Shown here one piece after another: positions 15,470-22,837 of a stretch of DNA of 25,501 nt. The stretch spans positions 1 through 25,501 of the forward strand of contig CAYLSO010000303.1 in the NCBI GenBank assembly GCA_964386525.1. Reading direction: 5' to 3'. The stretch comes from CAYLSO01 sp964386525 (lineage in GTDB: Bacteria; Eisenbacteria; RBG-16-71-46; DASYSL01). A program made the position numbers and the translations under genes. Under the pieces are notes generated by a model. That model searched no databases. It had not been told where the DNA came from and saw nothing but the letters and a program-made list of their open reading frames with translations. The number at the start of each line of letters is the position of its first letter. The stretch's first letter is position 1.

Positions 15470-17614
15470 ATGCGCCTCGACCTCTTCGCCATCGGTGCGC
15501 TGTCCTTGCTCGCGCAGGTCGTCCTGCTGCGCGAGCTGAACGTCGCCTCCTTCGGCAGCGAGCTGATCTACCTCCTGGCGCTCGGCGCGTGGCTTCTCGG
15601 CACGGCCGGCGGGGCGTTGGCGGGGGGCCGGGGAGCGGCGCCGGGGAGCGCGGCGAAGCCGGAGCCCGACGCGGGGCGCCCGATCCGCCGGCTCTTCGCG
15701 GTCGCCGCGGCCGCGATCCTGCTCGGCGTCGTGTGGGCGCGCGGCGCGCGGCCCGCGCTGGGCGCGGTGCCGGGCGCCTACCTGGCGTTCGGACAGCAGC
15801 TCCTGGCGCTGGCCGTGGCCACGCTGCCGGCGGCCTTCGTCTTCGGACGGCTCTTCCGGCTGGCGGCGCGCGCGGCGGCGGCGCGCGGCGGCACTCTGGC
15901 GGGCGCCTACGCGCTGGAGAGCGCCGGTGCGCTGGCGGGCGGGGCGGCGGCCACGCTGCTCGTGCGCGCGGGCCTCGCAAACCTCACCGGTGCGTGGCTG
16001 TGCGCGCTCGCCGCGCTGGCCCTGACGCGGCCGCGGCGCGGCGGGCGAGCGATGCTGGCCATCGCCGCCGTGGCCGGCCTGGCGCTGCTGCCTTCGCTGG
16101 ACCGCTCCACTACCGCCTGGACGCACTCCGGCCTGCTCGAGACCCGCGACTCCCCGTACGGCCGCGTCACGCTGACGCGCTGGGGAGAGCAGCTCAACGT
16201 CTTTCAGAACGACGCGCTGGCCTACGAGACCGGCGGCACCGCGGCCGAGGAGTTCGTGACGCCGGCGGCGCTCCAGCACCCCGATCCGGAGCGCATCCTC
16301 GTGCTTGGCGGGGGAGCCGCGGGCCTGGTCGGCGAGGCGATGCGCCAGCGTCCGCTCGTGCTCGACAGCGTGGAGCTGGATTCGGTGCTCCAGGCCATGC
16401 TCGTGCGCCATCTGCCACCCGACCTGCGGGCGCCGCTCGAGGCTCCCGGGGTGCGCCTGTTCCTCGCCGACCCGCGACGCTTCGTGGCGGCGAGCCGCGG
16501 CGGCTACGACCTCATGCTCCTCGGCATGCCGGAGCCGTCCTCCGGGCAGGCGAACCGCTACTACACGCGCGAGTTCTTCGCCGAGTGCGCCGCGCGGCTC
16601 GACTCCGCCGGGGTGCTGGCGCTGCGCCTGCCGGCCGCGGAGAATCTGTGGGCTCCCGCTCTGACGCGGCGCATGGCGAGCATCGACGGCGCGCTGCGCG
16701 CGGCGTTCGCGCAGGTGCTGTGGCTGCCGGGCGCGGCCAGCGTCGTGCTCGCCTCGCGCGCCCCGCTGACCCGCGATGCCGACACGCTGGCGGCGCGGCT
16801 GGGGCAGCGCGGGCTGCGGCCGCGGCTCGTCACGCCCGAATACCTTCGCTACCTCGTGACCAACGACCGCGTCGCGGAGATCGCGGCCCGCCTGGCGGGG
16901 GCGCACGTGCCGGCCAATCGCGACGCGCGCCCCGTCTGCTACCAGTACACGCTGATCCTGTGGCTGGCGAAGTTCTACCCGGCGGTGGCGTGGGCGGCGG
17001 CCCCGCGGCTGCCCTCGGGCGCTTGGTGGGGGCTCGCCGCGGCCGGCGCGCTGCTGGCGGTGATGGTGCGGCGCTGGACCCGCGGGCGTGCCCTGCGCCG
17101 CGCGCTGGTAGTGGGCCTGGCGGGCGCGATCGGCATGGTGGGCGAGTCGCTCCTGCTGCTCGTCTACCAATCGCGCCACGGCGTGCTCTATCAGGATCTC
17201 GGCCTGCTGCTCATGGCGTTCATGGCGGGGCTGGCCGCCGGCGCGTTCGCCGCGGATCTGATGCGACACCGGCCCGCCGCCGCCCGGGGGGCGTCGGCTG
17301 CGGTGCTCCTCGCAGCGCTGACAGTGCTCGCCGGTGCGCTCGGGCTGGCGCTGGAGACGGGCGCCGATTTCGGCCTGGCGCAGACCGGGTTCTGGCTCTT
17401 TGCCTTCGGCGCGCTCACCGGAGCCGTCTTCGCCCGCCTGAGCGCCGAGGCCGGCGATCAGGCCGCCGCCGCCGGCCCGCTCTACGGGGCCGACCTGGCG
17501 GGCGGCTGCGTCGGCGCGCTGGCCGCGAGCCTGCTGCTGATTCCGCTTGTTGGGTTCGTGGGCACGGCTGTCGTGCTGGGAGCGGCGGCGCTGCTGGCGC
17601 TGCTGTGGATCTGA
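15470..17614 (+). CDS. Membrane-embedded spermidine-synthase-like protein (fused transmembrane/aminopropyltransferase fold)
   Basis: 714 residues. About 5-6 membrane segments span residues 1-210 (beginning LFAIGALSLLAQVVLLREL), then a soluble Rossmann-type domain (about 220-470), then 5-6 more segments (about 505-714). The soluble domain has the SAM/dcSAM-binding pattern of spermidine synthase: SPYGRVTLTRW, LNVFQNDALAYETGG, ILVLGGGAAGLVGE (276-289) and VELD. In soluble spermidine synthases the catalytic Asp motif is VDxxDP, whereas here it is LLGMPEPSSGQANRYYTREFF, with G352 where the Asp would be. Aminopropyl transfer is therefore doubtful, although a 'PEPS-x-x-x-NRxYT' form recurs, as I recall, in membrane-bound members of this family. 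It sits 73 bases after the AMMECR1 stop on the same strand. No good ribosome site is seen before the ATG. A membrane-linked partner of the Amr system is inference. Confidence 0.8.
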   Translation: MRLDLFAIGALSLLAQVVLLRELNVASFGSELIYLLALGAWLLGTAGGALAGGRGAAPGSAAKPEPDAGRPIRRLFAVAAAAILLGVVWARGARPALGAVPGAYLAFGQQLLALAVATLPAAFVFGRLFRLAARAAAARGGTLAGAYALESAGALAGGAAATLLVRAGLANLTGAWLCALAALALTRPRRGGRAMLAIAAVAGLALLPSLDRSTTAWTHSGLLETRDSPYGRVTLTRWGEQLNVFQNDALAYETGGTAAEEFVTPAALQHPDPERILVLGGGAAGLVGEAMRQRPLVLDSVELDSVLQAMLVRHLPPDLRAPLEAPGVRLFLADPRRFVAASRGGYDLMLLGMPEPSSGQANRYYTREFFAECAARLDSAGVLALRLPAAENLWAPALTRRMASIDGALRAAFAQVLWLPGAASVVLASRAPLTRDADTLAARLGQRGLRPRLVTPEYLRYLVTNDRVAEIAARLAGAHVPANRDARPVCYQYTLILWLAKFYPAVAWAAAPRLPSGAWWGLAAAGALLAVMVRRWTRGRALRRALVVGLAGAIGMVGESLLLLVYQSRHGVLYQDLGLLLMAFMAGLAAGAFAADLMRHRPAAARGASAAVLLAALTVLAGALGLALETGADFGLAQTGFWLFAFGALTGAVFARLSAEAGDQAAAAGPLYGADLAGGCVGALAASLLLIPLVGFVGTAVVLGAAALLALLWI

Positions 17615-17633
17615 GGGAGTCCCGCCCCGGCGC

Positions 17634-18467
17634 CTACGCCAGCCCGTGGCGCAGCAGCAGCTCGGTATCGGCGAGGATCTCCGCCGTCGGCCCGCCGTGG
17701 ACCACCGCGCCCTGATCGAGGATCAGAGCCCGCGCGCAGAGGCGGCGCACCAGCTCGAGATCGTGGCTGGCGATGACCATGGTGGCCGGCAGGCCGGCCA
17801 GCAGCTCGGCCAGCTCGCGCCGCCCGCGCGGGTCGAGGTCGCTCGAGGGCTCGTCGAGCAGCAGCAGCCCCGGCCCGCACGCCAGGGCGCCCGCCAGGCA
17901 GGCGCGCTTCTTCTCGCCGGCCGAGAGATGGTGCGGGGCGCGCGATTCGAAGCCCGACAGGCGCACCGCACCCAGCGATCGTCCCACCGCGCGCGCCACC
18001 TCCGGCTCGCTCCAGCGCCGGGCCTGCGGGCCGTAAGCGACGTCCTCGCCGACGGTGAGGCCGAAGAGCTGGTCGTCCGGGTCGGCGAAGACGATGCCGA
18101 CCCGGTCGCGCACTTGGCCGATGGTGCGCGGCGACAGCTCGACGCCGTCCACGACGATGCGGCCCATGATGGCGTGCCGGTGCGGGGCGTCGCCGGGACC
18201 GTGGCGATGCAGGTACTGGCGGCGCTCCGGCAGCAGGCCGGCGAGATGGAGCAGCAGCGTGGACTTGCCGGCGCCATTCGGCCCGAGCAGCGCCACGCGC
18301 TCGCCGGCCGCGATCGCGAAGCTCACGCCGCGCAGCGCCGGCGAGCCGTCGGGATAGTGATAGGAGAGGTCGGCGACCTCGACGGGCACGCCGCGGGCGG
18401 CGACGGGCGGCTCCCCGCCGGTGGCCTGCGCCTCGCGGCCGGTGGCCCGCGGCTCGCGGCCGGTCAC
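17634..18467 (-). CDS. cbiO: Co/Ni ABC importer ATP-binding protein CbiO with His-rich insertion
   Basis: 277 residues; hydrolyses ATP to drive the CbiMQ module. Visible motifs are Walker A GPNGAGKST (62-70), Q-loop FADPDDQLFG, signature LSAGEKKR, Walker B LLLLDEPSSDLD and switch SHD. Between Walker A and the following strand (about 80-102) is an extra segment with HRH-GPGDAP-HRH (His 87, 89, 96, 98), which suggests metal sensing or binding. The GTG at 18467 overlaps the cbiQ stop. It gives an N-terminal extension of three 7-residue repeats (TGREPRA/TGREAQA/TGGEPPV, residues 2-22) before the family core, which begins near PVEVADLSYHY. An in-frame GTG at 18389 (residue 27) would skip these repeats. 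It is the last gene of the operon and ends 19 bases from the convergent membrane-protein gene. Confidence 0.93.
   Translation of the reverse strand: MTGREPRATGREAQATGGEPPVAARGVPVEVADLSYHYPDGSPALRGVSFAIAAGERVALLGPNGAGKSTLLLHLAGLLPERRQYLHRHGPGDAPHRHAIMGRIVVDGVELSPRTIGQVRDRVGIVFADPDDQLFGLTVGEDVAYGPQARRWSEPEVARAVGRSLGAVRLSGFESRAPHHLSAGEKKRACLAGALACGPGLLLLDEPSSDLDPRGRRELAELLAGLPATMVIASHDLELVRRLCARALILDQGAVVHGGPTAEILADTELLLRHGLA
18409..18464 (-). repeat. 21-bp tandem repeat at the start of cbiO
   Basis: About two and a half copies of a 21-base unit (CCGGTGGCC-Y-GCGSCTCGCGG, + strand) encode the heptads TGREPRA, TGREAQA and TGGEPPV. The period is a multiple of three, so copy-number change would keep the cbiO frame. 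It lies exactly at the cbiQ/cbiO junction. Confidence 0.7.
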
Positions 18468-19099
18468 TCTCCCACTCCCCGCGCGCGCCGTGCCCGGTCG
18501 AGACACTCGGCCCGCTCCAGCGAGCGCAGCAGCAGGGCGGCGACCAGCCGGCCGAAGCCGCGCACCGTGCGCCGCGGCGAGACCGTCAGTGGCGACCACG
18601 CCCCGTAGCCCGGGCGCCGCGCCTCGCGCGAGCGCAGCATGGCGCGCACTTGGCGCAGGACGAGGATCAGGCTCGACAGCGCCGCGGCCGTGACCTCCAC
18701 CAGCCGCTCCGGCACGCGCAGCGCCCGCAGGCCGGCGACGAAGCCGGCCGGCCCGAGCCGCACGGCGAGCGCCACGCCGGCCGAAGCTGCGGCCAGCGCG
18801 CGCGCCGTCAGCGCGCCGGCGATCTCGAGGCGGCGCTCGGGCGGGGCGAAGAATGCCACGGGCAGCGCCAGGAGCAGGACCAACGGCAAGACCCAGGCGA
18901 GGCGGACGAGCGTGGCGGCGAGAAAAAGACCCGACCGGCGCAGCGAAAGGAGTGCCGCCGCCAGCACCGCCGACCAGATGCACCAGGAATAGAGCGGCGT
19001 CGGCCCGCCCTGCAGGCCGGCGGGCGCCAGTGCCGCGGTGAGGATCACCGCCACCCCGACGGCCAGCGTCAGGCCCGGCCGCTCAGCGGTGCGCGACAT
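18464..19099 (-). CDS. cbiQ: Co/Ni ABC importer transmembrane protein CbiQ (EcfT-type)
   Basis: 211 residues with 4-5 hydrophobic segments. It is the transmembrane coupling subunit that links the metal-binding CbiM to the ATPase. The cytoplasmic end holds the coupling-helix-type segments RQVRAMLRSREARRPG and LLRSLERAECLDRARRARG, matching the two short Ala-Arg motifs of EcfT/CbiQ proteins. It overlaps the cbiM 3' end by 17 bases and its stop overlaps the cbiO GTG, so the three are tightly coupled. The length is a little below the usual 225-265 residues. I see no other candidate for this role nearby. Confidence 0.88.
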   Translation of the reverse strand: MSRTAERPGLTLAVGVAVILTAALAPAGLQGGPTPLYSWCIWSAVLAAALLSLRRSGLFLAATLVRLAWVLPLVLLLALPVAFFAPPERRLEIAGALTARALAAASAGVALAVRLGPAGFVAGLRALRVPERLVEVTAAALSSLILVLRQVRAMLRSREARRPGYGAWSPLTVSPRRTVRGFGRLVAALLLRSLERAECLDRARRARGVGE

Positions 19100-20024
19100 C
19101 CCCGGCCTTCGAGAGGCTGCGGGCGGCGGCCCAGGCGATGGCCGCGACCACCAGGGTCCCTACCACCGCCGCCAAGACGGGAGCGAACGATCCCAGCGCC
19201 GCGAACAGCGGACTCTGCTCGAGGGGCGAAGCCACCAGCGGGTTCCGGCGCGCGGCGAAACCGAGGTCGAGAGCGGCGCGCTCGAGGCCGTCGGGCAGCG
19301 ACGAGGCGAACGGCGCCAGGAACGCCGCCGCCGTCAGCGCCACCGCGAAGAGCCCCACGGCCATCGCCGCCGGCCGCCGCGCCCCGGTCGCGCCGTCGCC
19401 GCCCGCGACCAGATCGGGGCGCCAGCGCAGCACGGTGACGAGGATCGCGCCGGTGAGCGCCGCCTCGAGCAGTCCGATGGCGGCGTGCGAAACGAGCATC
19501 ACGGGCAGGATGCCGCGCAGCGGGTAGAGGCCGGAGAGCGCCAGCCACAGGGCGGTGAGCGCCGCCGCGCTCAGGGTCGAGACGAACGCGCCGACGACCG
19601 CTCCCGCCGCGGTCCCGCGCGGCCCGCGCACGGCGCGCGCGACGAGGGTCGCCACGGCGTAGCCGGCGAAGGCGCCGGCCACGCCCATGTCGAGCAGGTT
19701 GGCCCCGAAGGCGGTGAGCCCGCCGTCCTGGAAGAGCACGGCCTGGATGGCGAGCACGGCGGCCATCACGATCACCGCGCGCCAGGGGCCGACGAGCATG
19801 GCGAGCAGCGTGGCGCCCACGAGGTGGCCGCTGGTGCCGGGGGCCACGGGCACGTTGATCATCTGGGAGGCGAAGACGAACGCCGCCAGGGCGCCGAGGA
19901 CGCCGGCGGGGGCCGGCGTCGGGTCGCGCCGCTCGGCGCGCAGTGCGACGGCCACGCTGCCGCCGGCCAGCGCCCAAGTCGCTGCCGCGACCGGCGCGCT
20001 CACGAATCCGTCGGGGATGTGCAT
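19083..20024 (-). CDS. cbiM: Co/Ni importer substrate-binding membrane protein CbiM fused to a PDGLE (CbiN/NikN-like) domain
   Basis: 313 residues. The N-terminus MHIPDGF is the conserved metal-capping end in which the amino terminus and His2 bind Co(II) or Ni(II). Further motifs are SQMINVPVAPGTSGHLVGA (53-71, with H67) and QDGGLTAFGANLLDMG (99-114). The first about 205 residues form the CbiM membrane bundle. The C-terminal about 95 residues hold two hydrophobic helices around SSLPDGLERAA (241-251), the PDGLE domain that replaces CbiN in NikM-N type systems. No separate cbiN is present or needed. No cobalamin riboswitch is visible upstream; the gene lies only 30 bases behind a beta-barrel gene. 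Cobalt versus nickel cannot be told from the sequence alone. Confidence 0.93.
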   Translation of the reverse strand: MHIPDGFVSAPVAAATWALAGGSVAVALRAERRDPTPAPAGVLGALAAFVFASQMINVPVAPGTSGHLVGATLLAMLVGPWRAVIVMAAVLAIQAVLFQDGGLTAFGANLLDMGVAGAFAGYAVATLVARAVRGPRGTAAGAVVGAFVSTLSAAALTALWLALSGLYPLRGILPVMLVSHAAIGLLEAALTGAILVTVLRWRPDLVAGGDGATGARRPAAMAVGLFAVALTAAAFLAPFASSLPDGLERAALDLGFAARRNPLVASPLEQSPLFAALGSFAPVLAAVVGTLVVAAIAWAAARSLSKAGDVAHR

Positions 20025-20054
20025 GCGGTGGCGCGCTCTCCCGTCGCTCCGGCC

Positions 20055-20639
20055 TCAGAACCCGACGCCGACCCCGACGTTCACGACCGGCTCCCAGGCG
20101 TCGTACGGCGAGTTCGAATCCTGGAGCACGTCGAACAGCACCTCGACCATGAACTGGCTCTTCTTCGAGATCGGCTGCGTGTAGCCGCCCCCGAGCAGGA
20201 GGAACGGGACCCACACCCGGGCGTCGCCGAAATCGTAGCTCGTGTACTCGAACTCGGCATGCGCGTAGGCCTGGGGGATCACGCGGTAGCGGGTGAACAC
20301 GCTGCCGCCGTAGTTGTGCGATTCGAAGTCCTGATCGGCGCGGTGGTCGTTGTAGTACTCGTACCCGAGCTTGGCGCCGACCGAAGCCTTGGGGCCCAGC
20401 TTGTAGCCGACCATCGGCTGCACGCTCACGCGGGTCAGGTCGTTGGACAGCATCAGGCCGACGGAACCGCCGAAGTAGAAGCGCGATGGACCCCGCGTGG
20501 ACACCGAGGCACGCGCCCGGGCCGGCTGGGACGAGGCGCTGTCGGGGGTCTCGGGCTCGGGCGTCTGGGCCCGGGCCAGGGCGGGGGCGGCGCACAGGGC
20601 GAGACCCACGGCGAGGCAGCGAACGAGATGGCGCTTCAT
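20055..20639 (-). CDS. Small outer-membrane beta-barrel protein leading the cbiMQO operon
   Basis: 194 residues. It has a signal peptide (MKRHLVRCLAVGLALCAAPALARA), then a Pro/Ser-rich linker (about 26-43). The rest is alternating beta-strand sequence rich in Tyr, Gly and polar residues (RFYFGGSVGLMLSN, SVQPMVGYKLGP, GYEYYNDHR, YAHAEFEYTSYDF). The protein ends NVGVGVGF; a C-terminal Phe after alternating hydrophobic residues is the BAM recognition pattern. About 8 strands are plausible. The start at 20639 has AAGGAGA (complement of 20648-20654) 8 bases upstream; the in-frame ATG at 20708 would bury the signal peptide. The 30-base gap to cbiM suggests co-transcription and perhaps a role in passing metal across the outer membrane, but this is inference. 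No plug domain or TonB box is seen, so it is not a classical TonB receptor. Confidence 0.82.
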   Translation of the reverse strand: MKRHLVRCLAVGLALCAAPALARAQTPEPETPDSASSQPARARASVSTRGPSRFYFGGSVGLMLSNDLTRVSVQPMVGYKLGPKASVGAKLGYEYYNDHRADQDFESHNYGGSVFTRYRVIPQAYAHAEFEYTSYDFGDARVWVPFLLLGGGYTQPISKKSQFMVEVLFDVLQDSNSPYDAWEPVVNVGVGVGF

Positions 20640-20879
20640 GACTCGGGTCTCCTTGGTGAAGGTCGGGTCGGAGGCGGAGCTGCCGGCCGCGAGACAGTAG
20701 CGCGGCAAACCGCGGCGGGCAATCCGGGCAACGGCCGGAGGAGGCCGCGGGTCAGGCTGCCCGGGACGGCAGGGGTTCCGGTCAGTATGGCCAAACCCGG
20801 CGTGAGACGCACGCCGGCGGCCGCTGCGCGCGCCCGGGGGAGTCGAACCCCCCCGCCGGCCCCGGCCCCGTTTTCCTCG

Positions 20880-20909
20880 ATGGCACGCGGGCCCCTCGGG
20901 CCCTAGAAT
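20880..20909 (+). promoter_or_regulatory. Candidate sigma-70-type promoter for the peptide transporter
   Basis: ATGGCA (4/6 to TTGACA) and TAGAAT (5/6 to TATAAT) are separated by 18 bases. Transcription would start near 20916, just before the 20921-20953 hairpin. Confidence 0.35.
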
Positions 20910-20920
20910 GGCGCCGGTGC

Positions 20921-20953
20921 GCCGCCCGGGGGGCTGCCAGCTCCCCGGGCGGC
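20921..20953 (+). promoter_or_regulatory. Very stable leader hairpin upstream of the peptide transporter
   Basis: A 14-pair stem (one G-T pair), from GCCGCCCGGGG (20921-20931) to its complement (20943-20953), closes a 5-base loop. There is no T-run. It ends 83 bases before the ATG at 21037 and would lie at the extreme 5' end of the mRNA if the candidate promoter is right. It could protect or attenuate the transcript. Confidence 0.5.
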
Positions 20954-21036
20954 ATCGCGCAAGACCCGAGCCGACCCGCCGGCCGATCCCCCGGCCGGAC
21001 GGGCCGGGCGACCAACCGAGACCAGAGGCCTACCAC

Positions 21037-22449
21037 ATGGCGACAGGCAGCCAGTCCGCAGCCGCCACCGTCCGGGAGCCGGGCACCTTGCTCGGCCACC
21101 CCAAGGGGCTGTTCATCCTCTTCTTCACCGAGATGTGGGAGCGGTTCTCCTACTACGGCATGCGCTCGCTGCTCGTGCTGTACATGGTGAACTACCTCTT
21201 CGACCCGCAGCACGTCGGCGGCAACTTCTTGGGCTTCGCCACGGTGAAGGGGGGGCTCGAGGCGGTCTTCGGGCCGCTCGCCATCCAGCCGCTCTCCTCG
21301 CAGATCTACGGCCTGTACACGGCGTTCGTCTACCTCACGCCGCTGTTCGGCGGCATGCTCGCCGACCGCGTCATCGGACAGCGCAAGGCCGTGATCCTGG
21401 GCGGCGTGCTCATGGCCATCGGCCAGTTCATGCTGATGAGCGAAGACCTGTTCTTCCCCGGCCTGCTCATGCTCATCCTCGGCAATGGCGCTTTCAAGCC
21501 GAACATCTCCACGCAGGTGGGCTCGCTCTACAAGGAAGGCGACCCGCGACGCGACGGCGCCTTCACCATCTTCTACATGGGCATCAATCTCGGGGCGTTC
21601 CTCTCGCCGCTGATCTGCGGCACGCTCGGGCAGACGATCGGCTGGAAGTACGGCTTCGCCGCCGCCGGCGTCGGCATGATCCTCGGGCTCATCCAGTACG
21701 TGTGGGGCCAGAGGTTCCTGGCCAAGGACCAGCTCGAGCAGCGCCGGGAGGCCAAGGCCGCCGCCAAGAGCCCGACCCACGAGAAGATGACCGCGGAGGA
21801 GTGGACGCGGATCGGCGCGCTCGGCGTGCTCTGCCTGCTCAACATCCTCTTCTGGGCGGTGTACGAGCAGCAGGGCAACACCATGCAGCTGTGGGCCGAC
21901 CGCAACACCAACTGGCAGCTTTTCGGCTTTACCGTGCCGTCCACCTGGTTCCAGGCCTTCAACCCGCTCATGATCTTCATCTTCGCCCCGCTGCTCACCA
22001 TGGTGTGGGCCAAGCAGGCCAAGAACAAGAAGGAGCCCTCCAGCGTCACCAAGATGGCCATCGGCTGCCTGCTGCTGGGAGCGTCGTACTTCATCATGAT
22101 CGTCGCCTCGCAGGGCATGACCCCGGAGACCCGGCGCAGCGTCATGTGGCTGCTCAGCACGACCTTCGTGCTGACCATCGGCGAGCTCTACCTGTCGCCC
22201 ATCGGCCTGTCGCTGGTCACCAAGGTGGCGCCGGCGCGCATCGTCTCGATGATGATGGGCGTCTGGTTCCTCTCGAGCTTCTTCGGCAACTACCTGTCGG
22301 GCTTCCTGGGCACCTTCTGGGAGGTCATGCCCCGCGACCAGTTCTTCCTGATGCTGGCCGCCATCCCCATCGGCGCCGGGATCATGATGTTCCTCATCAA
22401 CCGGCCGCTGCAGAAGATCGTCGCCAAGCACGACCGGACGGAGGCGTAG
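21037..22449 (+). CDS. Proton-coupled oligopeptide transporter (POT/PTR2 family)
   Basis: Inner-membrane symporter of 470 residues that imports di- and tripeptides with protons. Hallmarks are all present: TEMWERFSYYGMRSLLVLYM (31-50, ExxERFxYYG with E32, E35, R36), GGMLADRVIGQRKAVILGG, NGAFKPNISTQVGSLY (FKPN signature) and DGAFTIFYMGINLGAFLSPL (second PTR2 signature). The C-half has FAVYEQQGNTM-like AVYEQQGNTMQLWAD, with the Glu expected in peptide binding, and GELYLSPIGLSLV. The start at 21037 (MATGSQSAA) is preferred over the in-frame ATG at 20908: AGAGG (21024-21028) lies 8 bases upstream, and the longer N-terminus is Pro/Arg-rich and would be encoded by the leader hairpin. It is monocistronic, with a hairpin after the stop. 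Confidence 0.95.
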   Translation: MATGSQSAAATVREPGTLLGHPKGLFILFFTEMWERFSYYGMRSLLVLYMVNYLFDPQHVGGNFLGFATVKGGLEAVFGPLAIQPLSSQIYGLYTAFVYLTPLFGGMLADRVIGQRKAVILGGVLMAIGQFMLMSEDLFFPGLLMLILGNGAFKPNISTQVGSLYKEGDPRRDGAFTIFYMGINLGAFLSPLICGTLGQTIGWKYGFAAAGVGMILGLIQYVWGQRFLAKDQLEQRREAKAAAKSPTHEKMTAEEWTRIGALGVLCLLNILFWAVYEQQGNTMQLWADRNTNWQLFGFTVPSTWFQAFNPLMIFIFAPLLTMVWAKQAKNKKEPSSVTKMAIGCLLLGASYFIMIVASQGMTPETRRSVMWLLSTTFVLTIGELYLSPIGLSLVTKVAPARIVSMMMGVWFLSSFFGNYLSGFLGTFWEVMPRDQFFLMLAAIPIGAGIMMFLINRPLQKIVAKHDRTEA

Positions 22450-22837
22450 GGGCGCGGACCGGGCGGGCGGGGGCGGCGTAGGCCGCCCCCCCGCTTCCCG
22501 CGACCCGCTGTGCCGCAGGCACTTCGGCCGTTCACCCGGATTTCACTTGCGCAACTTCACCCCATGGCCGATATTCCCTATGTCTTCGGTCGATTGTGGA
22601 TGCGCAGGTCGCATTGCACTCCGCTAGGGATTTAGCCCGGCGGTTTTTGCTAACGCCCGTCCCTCTTGATTAAAGGTCCGGTCCCGGTGACCGGAGCCTG
22701 CCGGCGCCGCCCCCGCTCTGGCGCCCGCGTGAAGACCCGATAACTCACCGATGCCGTACCGGCCGGTCCCGCGCCACGGGCGCGGAGTCCACGCCTCTTG
22801 CGTGGGTCGCGGCCGCTCAATACCCATAGGAGATTTC
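22450..22837 (+). other. Long leader/intergenic region before the RNA helicase gene
   Basis: 388 bases. After the terminator-like hairpin comes a notably AT-richer stretch (about 22530-22680), then a hairpin (22675-22698, stem around CCGGTC/GACCGG) and GC-rich DNA down to the ribosome site. TTGCTA (22647-22652) and TTAAAG (22670-22675), 17 bases apart, are a weak promoter candidate. No convincing ORF is present; the ATG at 22751 lacks a ribosome site. Confidence 0.5.
22469..22490 (+). terminator. Hairpin after the peptide transporter
   Basis: A 9-bp stem, GGGGGCGGC (22469-22477) against GCCGCCCCC (22482-22490), with a GTAG loop lies 19 bases after the stop. It is followed only by CCGCTTCCC, so the T-run is poor. 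Confidence 0.45.

Larger units (their letters stand above)
20640..21036. other. Divergent promoter region between the beta-barrel/cbi operon and the peptide transporter
   Basis: 397 bases without a gene. Towards the - operon, TTGCCC and TACTGT (complement of 20717-20722 and 20694-20699) with 17-base spacing form a weak promoter candidate. Towards the + gene there is a better candidate at 20880-20909, then a large hairpin. The stretch 20836-20852 forms a tRNA T-arm-like stem-loop on the - strand, but without the rest of a tRNA. Confidence 0.55.

Noticed and set aside
20836..20854. tRNA T-arm-like stem-loop on the - strand (GGGGG-TTCGACT-CCCCC)
   Set aside because: The 7-base loop fits the T-loop consensus, but no acceptor complement, D-arm, anticodon arm or CCA end can be found around it. 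With no integrase nearby I do not call a tRNA fragment or attachment site.
20881..20897. TGGCACG resembling the -24 half of a sigma-54 promoter
   Set aside because: The -12 half should read TTGC but reads CCCC; the sigma-70-type reading with TAGAAT fits better.
20640..21036. Possible cobalamin riboswitch upstream of the cbi operon
   Set aside because: No B12-box-like sequence or matching fold was seen on the - strand upstream of the barrel gene or in the 30 bases before cbiM.
20782..22431. 549-residue antisense ORF over the peptide transporter
   Set aside because: Shadow of an unmistakable POT gene; no domain, and its C-terminus is Arg/Pro random-like sequence from the leader.
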